Source: Ruminococcoides intestinihominis
Lineage (GTDB): Bacteria > Bacillota > Clostridia > Oscillospirales > Acutalibacteraceae
Length of the DNA: 6,161 nt
Assembly (NCBI RefSeq): GCF_040096285.1
Contig: NZ_JBBMEY010000069.1
Coordinates: forward strand, 1 to 6,161
Reading direction: 5' to 3'
In this document: one piece after another, positions 1 through 4,959 of the stretch
How the letters are laid out: every line of letters begins with the position of its first letter
Numbering within the stretch: the first letter of the stretch is position 1
Position numbers and translations under genes: made by a program
The notes under the pieces: model-generated
Databases searched by the model: none
Told to the model about the DNA's origin: nothing
The model's input: only the letters and a program-made list of their open reading frames with translations

Positions 1-24
1 GCAGATTATAAATTTATAATCTGC
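1..24. repeat. 24-bp perfect palindrome
   Basis: Two 12-base arms, GCAGATTATAAA and its exact reverse complement, meet with no spacer at the very edge of the window. No T-run follows on the plus strand, so it does not look like an intrinsic terminator in that direction; the other direction runs off the window. It could be a protein-binding site, or the tail of a terminator or repeat that starts outside. Confidence 0.6.
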
Positions 25-63
25 AAATAGGATAAAAATCCCATAGGTATCACACTTTTTAAC

Positions 64-82
64 GGGCGAACGGTGTTCGCCC
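64..82. repeat. GC-rich hairpin, probable dispersed intergenic repeat
   Basis: Arms GGGCGAAC (64-71) and GTTCGCCC (75-82) pair perfectly around a GGT loop, followed by CTAC. The stem stands out as GC-rich in AT-rich surroundings. From general familiarity, short hairpins of this GGGCGAAC/GTTCGCCC kind followed by CCTAC recur between genes in many Clostridia genomes. That family membership is recollection, not something shown by a second copy in this window. Confidence 0.5.
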
Positions 83-152
83 CTACTACTGTGAGCCAAA
101 ATTTTGCTATAATTCACACCTACTAACCCTAATTTGTTTGTGTAATAATTAT

Positions 153-230
153 ATCTTGTTAGTTGCATTGCTTGTAAAATAAAAAAAGACAATACTAATG
201 TATTGCCTTTTTTTATGGTGCACCTAACAA
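153..230 (-). repeat. Diverged left copy of tRNA-Leu tail plus terminator
   Basis: On the minus strand this segment reads TTGTTAGGTGCACCA (230-216), the exact last 15 bases of the tRNA-Leu at 412-498. A terminator hairpin follows, then a reverse-complement echo of the tail (TTGTTAGTTGCA on the plus strand at 157-168, one mismatch to TTGTTAGGTGCA). The order and spacing match 349-426. No tRNA body precedes the tail: upstream of it (231 onward) is unrelated repeat sequence. It is therefore a broken or partial duplicate and not a functional tRNA. Confidence 0.6.
181..214 (-). terminator. Intrinsic terminator-like hairpin behind the partial tRNA tail
   Basis: CAATAC (190-195) pairs with GTATTG (200-205) around a TAAT loop. 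The stem extends through one A/C mismatch into AAAAAAAG (181-188) with CTTTTTTT (207-214). Read on the minus strand it ends in a long U-tract and has the same position relative to the tRNA tail as the terminator of the intact tRNA. The flanking A and T runs make it potentially bidirectional. Confidence 0.65.
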
Positions 231-343
231 TGATACATCTTAAAAGGGTGCGTACCTCGCTTATTAAGCACAAATACGAAAGGAAAGAGGCATCTACGCC
301 CTCCCTAAAAACAGTCCACCGGACTGTTTTCTTAACGGTAGCC
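231..343. repeat. Foldable insert between the two tRNA-tail modules
   Basis: The segment replaces what would be the body of a second tRNA. It can fold into a compound stem: GCGTA (250-254) with TACGC (295-299), GG (247-248) with CC (300-301), and CCTC (255-258) with GAGG (287-290), enclosing the self-complementary GCTTATTAAGC (259-269). A second perfect hairpin follows at 308-330. A 42-codon open frame (plus strand, 230-358) crosses it but has no ribosome binding site. I infer a dispersed repeat or small non-autonomous mobile element. Similar translated strings are, to my recollection, found as spurious small hypothetical proteins in Clostridia. A functional structured RNA is not excluded, and its strand is unknown. 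Confidence 0.5.
308..330. repeat. Perfect 10-bp hairpin inside the insert
   Basis: AAAACAGTCC (308-317) and GGACTGTTTT (321-330) pair perfectly around an ACC loop. The flanking A and T runs make it look terminator-like on either strand, but the T-run is only four bases. It is part of the 231-343 element. Confidence 0.6.
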
Positions 344-348
344 TTCAA

Positions 349-426
349 GTCTTGTTAGGTGTGTTGCTGGTATAATAAAAAGACCTAATACTTATGTATT
401 AGGTCTTTATATGGTGCACCTAACAA
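349..426 (-). repeat. Right copy of tRNA-tail plus terminator module
   Basis: This copy includes the true 3' end of tRNA-Leu (412-426) and its terminator (379-408). Beyond the terminator the plus strand carries TTCAAGTCTTGTTAGGTG (344-361), the exact reverse complement of the tRNA T-arm and acceptor segment at 417-434. The module is thus flanked by inverted copies of 18 bases of the tRNA. The left copy at 153-230 has the same layout with more mismatches; the offset between copies is about 196 bases. Confidence 0.65.
379..408 (-). terminator. Intrinsic terminator of tRNA-Leu
   Basis: A 13-bp perfect stem (379-391 with 396-408, core GACCTAATAC/GTATTAGGTC) closes a TTAT loop. It lies four bases beyond the tRNA CCA end and is followed on the minus strand by TTTTTATTAT. 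Its position directly behind the tRNA and the U-tract make it the terminator of the tRNA transcript. Confidence 0.85.
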
Positions 427-498
427 GACTTGAACTTGCACGAATTTTCATTCATATGGACCTGAACCATACGCGTCTGCCACTTCCGCCATAGGTGC
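412..498 (-). tRNA. tRNA-Leu (anticodon CAG)
   Basis: The 87-nt cloverleaf has a perfect 7-bp acceptor stem GCACCTA/TAGGTGC, with discriminator A and an encoded CCA end. The D-arm is of Leu type (GGCGGAAGTGGCAGACGC). The anticodon stem TATGG/CCATA carries loop TTCAGGT, so the anticodon is CAG, reading CUG. The long class II variable arm GAAT-GAAA-ATTC and a T-arm with loop TTCAAGT complete it. The long variable arm together with the CAG anticodon fixes leucine identity. It is a single-gene unit with its own sigma-A promoter (529-557) and terminator (379-408). Parts of its 3' end are repeated in direct and inverted form downstream. Confidence 0.96.
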
Positions 499-528
499 GT
501 GTTTATTCAATTAATCACTTCAATTTAT

Positions 529-557
529 ATTGTAACCAACAAAAGGAAAATAGTCAA
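529..557 (-). promoter_or_regulatory. Sigma-A promoter of tRNA-Leu
   Basis: On the minus strand, -35 TTGACT (557-552) and -10 TACAAT (534-529) are separated by exactly 17 bases. Transcription should start near 522, about 24 bases before the mature 5' end at 498. The near-consensus boxes fit a strongly expressed tRNA gene. Confidence 0.8.
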
Positions 558-587
558 GTAATATAAATTGAACTTTAAAAGTAAAAA

Positions 588-619
588 TAAGGAATAAATA
601 GGGGAATATTTATTCCTTA
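588..619 (-). terminator. Probable terminator of the ABC exporter operon
   Basis: Arms TAAGGAATAAATA (588-600) and its perfect complement (607-619) form a 13-bp stem with loop GGGGAA. On the minus strand it is followed by TTTTTACTTTT. It sits about 120 bases beyond the stop of the 130-residue gene and about 30 bases before the tRNA promoter, so it separates the two units. The stem is AT-rich, which lowers confidence in its strength. The 620-741 stretch between holds only AT-rich sequence with no gene. Confidence 0.65.
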
Positions 620-741
620 AAGATATTTACTAGGTTTGAAATAAAACCGAAAACCAAAATTTACAGAATAAAGTAAAACATACAGATTATATGAAACCAA
701 CAGTGATATTACAATCTATAATTAAAAATGAAAAATAAAAA

Positions 742-1134
742 TTAAAATTCTTCATCCTTTGAGAAAAGGTCACATTTACCGTTAAGGCAGAGGGTATCTT
801 GAACATCCCCACATTCGCAATATCTTTTATCATGATTAAAGTTATCGCAATGAACACAAATCTCATCCATAGCGTTATTTAGGCTTGTTGTGTAGTCCTC
901 TTTGCTCATAACAGAGATGTCAACCTCTTCAATAAACTTAGTTTGTTGTAGGTTTACATAGGTTTTGTTGGTGTATTCCTTAATAAAATAAGGTGGCACA
1001 ACTCTTGTAGAGTCAATCTTTGTCAACTCTACAAATGAACTGTAGTTGTTCTTTAAATAATCTTTAAGTTCTGCAAAGTTACTTACACCCTCAGGGTAGT
1101 AAAAGTACTCGTCATCAATAAATAATGCTTTCAT
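742..1134 (-). CDS. Hypothetical Cys-rich 130-aa protein coupled to the exporter ATPase
   Basis: I do not recognise this protein. Its 130 residues are acidic and soluble, with no signal peptide or membrane segment. The first two thirds have no obvious motif. The last third carries six cysteines: C93-x2-C96, C106-x-C108, C116 and C121, with H95 and H101 close by. This arrangement could bind zinc or another metal, but it matches no zinc-ribbon family I can name. The ATG overlaps the stop of the upstream ATPase gene (TAATG), and a GAAGG ribosome binding site (1142-1146) lies inside that gene's last codons, so translation is probably coupled. It is the last gene of the operon, before the 588-619 terminator. 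The position suggests a role near the exporter, but nothing in the sequence shows one. The reading frame itself is well supported by start, spacing and operon position. Confidence 0.8.
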   Translation of the reverse strand: MKALFIDDEYFYYPEGVSNFAELKDYLKNNYSSFVELTKIDSTRVVPPYFIKEYTNKTYVNLQQTKFIEEVDISVMSKEDYTTSLNNAMDEICVHCDNFNHDKRYCECGDVQDTLCLNGKCDLFSKDEEF

Positions 1135-1952
1135 TACTGTGCCTTCTTTGTCTTTTCTTTTGCTAGTGCTGCTTTTCTGGCAGCCTTCTTAGCTTCTTGT
1201 CTTTTCTTCTTTTCCTCAGCATCTTTAGCCTTTTGAGTTTCGTAAATGTTGAGAGTTTCACCTGTTGGACCATCATGAATTAGCTGACCGTTTCTTAGAT
1301 AAATTGAACGGTCACAAATTTCTTGTACTGATGGGGCAGAGTGGCTAACAAACAGAACTGTAACACCTTGGTTGATAATCTCTTTAATCTTAGCTTTACA
1401 CTTCTTCTTAAAGGCATTATCACCAACTGCAAGTGCTTCATCAACTACAAGAATATCAGGTTCAATGTTAACATTAATTGCAAAGCCGAGACGCATTTTC
1501 ATACCTGAACTGTATGTTCTTACAGGTTGGTCAATGTAGTCACCAAGCTGAGCAAAATCAACAATGTTTTCTTCAATACTCTTAATGTAGTCATCCTCAA
1601 GACCTAGGATATAACCCTTTAGGTAAATGTTCTCTCTACCTGTCATTTCAAGTGAGAAACCGGCAGTAAGCTCCAGCAAAGCAGCAACCTTGCCATGAAC
1701 TGTGACTGTACCGCCACTAGGGAATGTTACACCTGTAATCATCTTTAGCAGTGTACTCTTACCTGCACCGTTGTCACCGATGATACCGACAGATTCACCT
1801 CTGTTTATAGTAAAGGAAACATCCTTTAATGCACTGTGAATCTTAGGATTTCTAGGCTTAAAGAACAGCGCCTTAAATCTAGCCTTGTCACTTTTATATA
1901 GAATATAATCTTTGCTTACATGGTCAAAGGTAATAATAGGATTGTCACTCAT
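1134..1952 (-). CDS. tagH: Polysaccharide/teichoic acid ABC exporter, ATP-binding subunit (TagH/Wzt type)
   Basis: This is the cytoplasmic ATPase that powers export of an undecaprenyl-linked polymer through the partner permease encoded just upstream. Seen in the 272 residues: Walker A GDNGAGKST (59-67), an ABC signature of the YSSGMK kind (147-152) typical of the Wzt/TagH group, Walker B ILVVDE (167-172), D-loop (AVGD, 175-178) and switch His204 in FVSH. The core ends near residue 240. The last about 32 residues are a Lys/Ala/Glu-rich charged helix-like tail, with neither the sugar-binding domain of long Wzt proteins nor the long C-terminal extension of Bacillus TagH. The ATG has an AAGGAG site (1960-1965) that overlaps the permease stop codon; the genes are 11 bases apart. 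Its stop overlaps the start of the 130-residue gene. Teichoic acid is the likeliest cargo in a Gram-positive cell, but another surface glycan is possible. Confidence 0.92.
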   Translation of the reverse strand: MSDNPIITFDHVSKDYILYKSDKARFKALFFKPRNPKIHSALKDVSFTINRGESVGIIGDNGAGKSTLLKMITGVTFPSGGTVTVHGKVAALLELTAGFSLEMTGRENIYLKGYILGLEDDYIKSIEENIVDFAQLGDYIDQPVRTYSSGMKMRLGFAINVNIEPDILVVDEALAVGDNAFKKKCKAKIKEIINQGVTVLFVSHSAPSVQEICDRSIYLRNGQLIHDGPTGETLNIYETQKAKDAEEKKKRQEAKKAARKAALAKEKTKKAQ

Positions 1953-1963
1953 TTTAATACTCC

Positions 1964-2854
1964 TTATAGTACATCAGGAAGTGTTTTTCTAAGTTTGTTA
2001 TACTTGTGAGCACCATAGAAAAATACAAGTAAAAATTCAGCTACAAATATAATTAACTCCCAGTTTAAGCCTAAACCTGTAGGGTCTGCTGTATGGCTAA
2101 CCCAAAATGCTTCGTGATAGATAAATGCTTTTCTGTATGCATTTACAAAGAAGTTAATAGGGTTGATTAACATAATAAATTCTAGGAAATGTTGCATATT
2201 TGTTGGTGGTAAGTCATATGAACTGTAGATAACACCGGTTAACCAGAAAATACCTGACATAACTGATGTAATCATTGACTCAAGATCCTTGCTAAATGCA
2301 CACATAGGAGCAGTTGTCCAGGTTAATGCTAAGAAGAACATAAACATTATCGGACATAGAATAAAGAACTGCAATGCATAAAGTGAAAGGAATTGTGTGT
2401 TAAATAGGCAGTCATAAAGTCCCAAGATACCAACCATTATTGCCGAGAGCAAGAAATGAATATACACTCTTGAAAGGGAAGTGTATGTAAGAATTGTTGA
2501 TACCGGGAATTTAACTTTTGTAACAAACTGTCTGTTTATTCTAATAGCCTTAGCACCATGGGTGATACTTTCACTGATAAACCACCATGGAATAAAACCT
2601 GTCAGCATAAAGATAAATCTGTCAAAGTGCTGAACTGAACCGTTAGGCATCTGAATATCAACAATACCTAAGTTCTTAATACCTACTGTAAAAGCAAACC
2701 AGTAAACAAAAAGTGTAAATGCCGGTTTGATAATTGCCCAAAATGGACCGATAGCAGCACCCTTATATTGCTTAATTAATTCTGTTTTGGAAAGTCTGAA
2801 AATCTGTTTTCCAAAGTGTCTGTGTTCTTTAAATATAGTGAAAATAGTAATCAC
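1964..2854 (-). CDS. tagG: Polysaccharide/teichoic acid ABC exporter, permease subunit (TagG/Wzm type)
   Basis: This ABC-2 family membrane permease of 296 residues forms the channel for the ATPase encoded next. Family features visible: a cytoplasmic N-terminal amphipathic segment leading into LIKQYKGAAIGPFWAIIKP (26-44, counterpart of the LKxRYxxxxLGxxW motif); about six hydrophobic segments (roughly 38-60, 80-96, 132-150, 156-182, 194-211, 266-282); and NPINFFVNAYR (231-241) near the end, the usual NP-x-R signature. The start is GTG at 2854 with a weak AAAGG site four bases upstream. It is the only plausible start: an in-frame TGA lies 11 codons upstream and no ATG follows until residue 69. 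It is first in a three-gene operon, with a near-consensus promoter at 2928-2956 and a leader of about 67 bases that contains a short ATG-led frame. The substrate cannot be read from sequence. Confidence 0.9.
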   Translation of the reverse strand: MITIFTIFKEHRHFGKQIFRLSKTELIKQYKGAAIGPFWAIIKPAFTLFVYWFAFTVGIKNLGIVDIQMPNGSVQHFDRFIFMLTGFIPWWFISESITHGAKAIRINRQFVTKVKFPVSTILTYTSLSRVYIHFLLSAIMVGILGLYDCLFNTQFLSLYALQFFILCPIMFMFFLALTWTTAPMCAFSKDLESMITSVMSGIFWLTGVIYSSYDLPPTNMQHFLEFIMLINPINFFVNAYRKAFIYHEAFWVSHTADPTGLGLNWELIIFVAEFLLVFFYGAHKYNKLRKTLPDVL

Positions 2855-2864
2855 CGAACCTTTA

Positions 2865-2891
2865 TCAAATAATTTCGTTAATTTCCTTCAT
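2865..2891 (-). other. Possible upstream mini-ORF in the permease leader
   Basis: Eight codons, ATG to TGA (MKEINEII), lie between the promoter and the GTG start of the permease gene, in a different frame. The stop is directly followed by the AAAGG site of the permease, so ribosomes ending here could re-initiate. Its own ribosome binding site is poor (AAAGATAG), so it may be chance. Confidence 0.25.
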
Positions 2892-2927
2892 ATACTATCT
2901 TTGTTTTTACAAACAAAACCACCATAT

Positions 2928-2956
2928 ATTATAATGGATTAGAGCCTTAAAGTCAA
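2928..2956 (-). promoter_or_regulatory. Sigma-A promoter of the exporter operon
   Basis: On the minus strand, -35 TTGACT (2956-2951), a 17-base spacer and a perfect -10 TATAAT (2933-2928) precede the permease gene. Transcription should start near 2921, giving an untranslated leader of about 67 bases. It separates this operon from the phosphatase gene upstream, which has its own terminator. Confidence 0.85.
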
Positions 2957-3008
2957 TTGAAGTGAACCATTTTTAGTAAATGTACATAACAAATTTGGCA
3001 CAATAAAT

Positions 3009-3046
3009 AAAGAGCCACAAAGTTTCTTTGTACTTTGTGACTCTTT
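3009..3046 (-). terminator. Intrinsic terminator of the cyclophilin-phosphatase operon
   Basis: AAAGAG (3009-3014) with CTCTTT (3041-3046) and CACAAAGT (3016-3023) with ACTTTGTG (3032-3039) form a stem with one C/A mismatch and an 8-base loop. It lies 16 bases after the phosphatase stop codon and is followed on the minus strand by TTTATTTATT. The plus strand also has a T-run, so it may act in both directions, although no plus-strand gene points at it. Confidence 0.8.
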
Positions 3047-3062
3047 TTATAGTTATATTTCT

Positions 3063-3911
3063 TTACTGGAATTTTCCATTCTTTTGGTTAAAGTTCTCAA
3101 TGTACAGTTTTTCACAAACTGCCATCTTTCTGATAATGTTTTTTACAGTTTTGTCAAGACCGCTGTGTTCTCTGTAATCGGCAGGATAGATAAAGTCAAC
3201 TCTATCTCTCAGTAACAAGTCCATAACTTTCTTTGTTACTTCACCTTGATAAACTGCAATAGAAACACCACCATAGGACTTCATCATCTTCATACAAGGT
3301 ACATCGGAAAGTCCGTCACCTATATAAATCATATTGCAAAATGGAATTCTCTTACTGTCATCCGGCATTGATTTGTTTAAGTCCTCATCATTGGAAATGT
3401 CAAGTACACCTTTGTTTATTCTGTACACAAACTGTGTTTTGTTGGTGTAGTTAACGGCAGTTTTAGGGAAAACTGCAAGTCCCTTTTCGTCATAAACAAA
3501 TTCACAACCAAAGATTTTCTTAAATTCATTGCTGATTGCAGTACCCTCAATAATCTCTTTCAGTCCTGAGGATATTACATAATGTTCAACTATAACATCA
3601 TTTTCTTCTGCAAAACTGTTAATGCGTTGAAACCACTGCTTAACTCCCGGAAAAAATTCAATTTTGTTGCCTTTTTCTGTTAGGCTTTCCCTAGTTAGTG
3701 GAATGTTTCTCTTTTGACTTTCCGATAGCATTGTGTACATATATGCAAGAACAGAATCCATCTGTAGCTTTGTACCAACTTCATTTGTTTTGCTCCAAAA
3801 TTCACTTGGAGTCATATTTAATGATGGAATAAAGGCATAGTCCTGCATATCCTTTGTACATAATGTTTTGTCAAAGTCATACATTATTGCAATGATAGGT
3901 TTTGTATCCAT
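3063..3911 (-). CDS. HAD-superfamily phosphatase, phosphoserine-phosphatase-like fold
   Basis: This is a cytoplasmic Mg-dependent phosphohydrolase of 282 residues. HAD motifs in order: motif I DFDKTL (12-17), with nucleophile Asp12 and acid/base Asp14; motif II VISSG (112-116), with the phosphate-binding Ser; a candidate motif III lysine near 151 or 158; motif IV GDGLSDVPCM (198-207), with Asp199 and Asp203 for Mg. The long insert between motifs I and II (about 17-90) is mostly helical in character and fits a C1-type cap as in SerB-like enzymes. No signal peptide or membrane helix is seen. Its ATG has a GAGG site (3919-3922) and lies 15 bases after the cyclophilin stop, so the two are co-transcribed. 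The substrate is unknown: small phosphomonoesters are likely, and phosphoserine specificity is not shown. Confidence 0.88.
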   Translation of the reverse strand: MDTKPIIAIMYDFDKTLCTKDMQDYAFIPSLNMTPSEFWSKTNEVGTKLQMDSVLAYMYTMLSESQKRNIPLTRESLTEKGNKIEFFPGVKQWFQRINSFAEENDVIVEHYVISSGLKEIIEGTAISNEFKKIFGCEFVYDEKGLAVFPKTAVNYTNKTQFVYRINKGVLDISNDEDLNKSMPDDSKRIPFCNMIYIGDGLSDVPCMKMMKSYGGVSIAVYQGEVTKKVMDLLLRDRVDFIYPADYREHSGLDKTVKNIIRKMAVCEKLYIENFNQKNGKFQ

Positions 3912-3926
3912 TATAAAACCTCTTAA

Positions 3927-4838
3927 TTATCTCTTTTTCTTAGACTTTTTCTTTTTGTAGTCAGGATCGGCTTTCATAGCAGCCTTTGCTTCTGCTTTAG
4001 CTTTCTTTTTCTTTTTGTCCTGAATACCGTAAGGAATAGCAAAACAAGCAAAGATAATAGCAAGTACACCTACTGTTACAATAATAGGAATAAAGTTAAA
4101 TGGTTCGTCACTGTCCTCATTGTTGGCAGTAGTAGAGTCAGTTGAAGCAACTGTTGTTGCTTCTGTTGCAGTTGTAGTTGACTTTACACCTTCATATGGG
4201 TCAGTAGCTGACTTTAGAGAATTTTCCATATTCTTTGTGTACTTTGTAATTTCAACACTTTCAAGTTTAACTTCATTTACAGGAGAACTGCTTTCACCAC
4301 TACTGTTTGTTATAACTTCACAATTAGAAATTAAATCAACAACATCCATACCGGCAAATACTTGACCGAATACTGTGTAGTCACCATCTAGGTGAGCGTT
4401 TTTAACAAGGTTAATAAAGAACTGGCTACCATTAGTGTCAGGACCGGAGTTAGCATAAGCAACTGCACCTCTGATGTTCTTTAGTTCATCAACACATTCA
4501 TTCTCGAATTCTTTACCCCAACAAGACTCACCACCTGTACCGTCACCATTGGTGTAGTCACCACCTTGAATCATAAAGTTCTTAATAACTCTGTGGAAGA
4601 TTGAGTTGTTGTACTTCTTTTCTTTTGCAAGAGTTTGGAAGTTTTCAACACCCTTTGGTGCATACTTAGGGAAGAATGACATAGCAATATCACCGTAGTT
4701 AGTGTGTAGAACTGCTACTGTGTCACCAACCTTAGGCTTAGCCTCTTGATTGAACTTTGCTGATGCAGTGAATGTAACAGAAAATGCCATTGCACAACAT
4801 AACAAAGCTGTTAGAAAAATACTAATAGTCTTTTTCAT
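3927..4838 (-). CDS. Secreted, membrane-anchored cyclophilin-type peptidyl-prolyl cis-trans isomerase
   Basis: This enzyme catalyses proline cis-trans isomerisation in exported proteins. Layout of the 303 residues: signal peptide 1-27 (KK start, hydrophobic core, cleavage likely after TASA); cyclophilin domain about 40-198; a Thr/Ser-rich linker (about 202-245); one membrane helix (about 249-271); a very Lys-rich tail (274-303). The active site is well kept: FHRVIKNFMIQGGD (81-94) supplies Arg83, Phe88 and Gln91, with AN at 129-130 and QFF at 139-141. The cyclosporin-contact Trp of human CypA is His149, as in many low-sensitivity bacterial forms, and its His126 is Tyr154. The topology implied is catalytic domain outside, tail inside. 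The GAGG site sits about 9 bases before the ATG, with a promoter at 4876-4904. It heads a two-gene operon with the HAD phosphatase. Confidence 0.93.
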   Translation of the reverse strand: MKKTISIFLTALLCCAMAFSVTFTASAKFNQEAKPKVGDTVAVLHTNYGDIAMSFFPKYAPKGVENFQTLAKEKKYNNSIFHRVIKNFMIQGGDYTNGDGTGGESCWGKEFENECVDELKNIRGAVAYANSGPDTNGSQFFINLVKNAHLDGDYTVFGQVFAGMDVVDLISNCEVITNSSGESSSPVNEVKLESVEITKYTKNMENSLKSATDPYEGVKSTTTATEATTVASTDSTTANNEDSDEPFNFIPIIVTVGVLAIIFACFAIPYGIQDKKKKKAKAEAKAAMKADPDYKKKKSKKKR

Positions 4839-4875
4839 AGAATTTTACCTCTTTCGTTTTTAGTTTAACATTCAT

Positions 4876-4904
4876 ATTCTACAATAAAATAGTATGATTT
4901 TCAA
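4876..4904 (-). promoter_or_regulatory. Sigma-A promoter of the cyclophilin operon
   Basis: On the minus strand, -35 TTGAAA (4904-4899) and -10 TAGAAT (4881-4876) are separated by 17 bases. Transcription should start near 4869, about 31 bases before the ATG. I see no clear terminator between the oxidoreductase stop (4960) and this promoter, so some read-through from upstream is possible. Confidence 0.7.
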
Positions 4905-4959
4905 CAATTTTGCAATAAGTTCACAACATTTTCAAATTCACCTATATTTTGTGTTATGA

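Larger units (their letters stand above)
1..411. other. Gene-free, repeat-rich region downstream of tRNA-Leu
   Basis: No open frame here looks like a real gene. The stretch holds the edge palindrome, the 64-82 hairpin, a small CAAAATTTTG palindrome at 97-106, a duplicated tRNA-tail-plus-terminator module (153-230 and 349-426), and a strongly foldable insert (about 231-343). It reads as accumulated repeats next to a tRNA gene rather than as part of the neighbouring operons. Confidence 0.6.

Noticed and set aside
230..358. 42-codon plus-strand frame across the foldable insert
   Set aside because: No ribosome binding site precedes its ATG, both its ends fall in tRNA-derived sequence, and the sequence is better explained by base-pairing structure. 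Kept as a repeat, not a gene.
216..361. Second functional tRNA gene
   Set aside because: Only the 3' tail sequences are present. The intervening bases offer no D-arm, anticodon arm or matching 5' acceptor strand.
153..426. CRISPR array or complete integrative element
   Set aside because: There are only two diverged module copies with unequal content, and no integrase, transposase or cas-like gene is in the window.
2727..2942. 71-codon open frame on the plus strand
   Set aside because: It lies antisense to the start of the permease gene and its leader, has no convincing ribosome binding site and resembles no family; a shadow frame.
4120..4365. 81-codon open frame on the plus strand
   Set aside because: It is antisense to the cyclophilin linker and domain. 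Its Val/Ser-rich translation mirrors the Thr/Ser-rich codons of the real gene.
4757..4838. Lipoprotein signal on the cyclophilin
   Set aside because: The cysteines in ALLCCAMA do not fit a lipobox ending in a small residue before Cys, whereas a good TASA signal-peptidase I site follows. The C-terminal helix provides the anchor.
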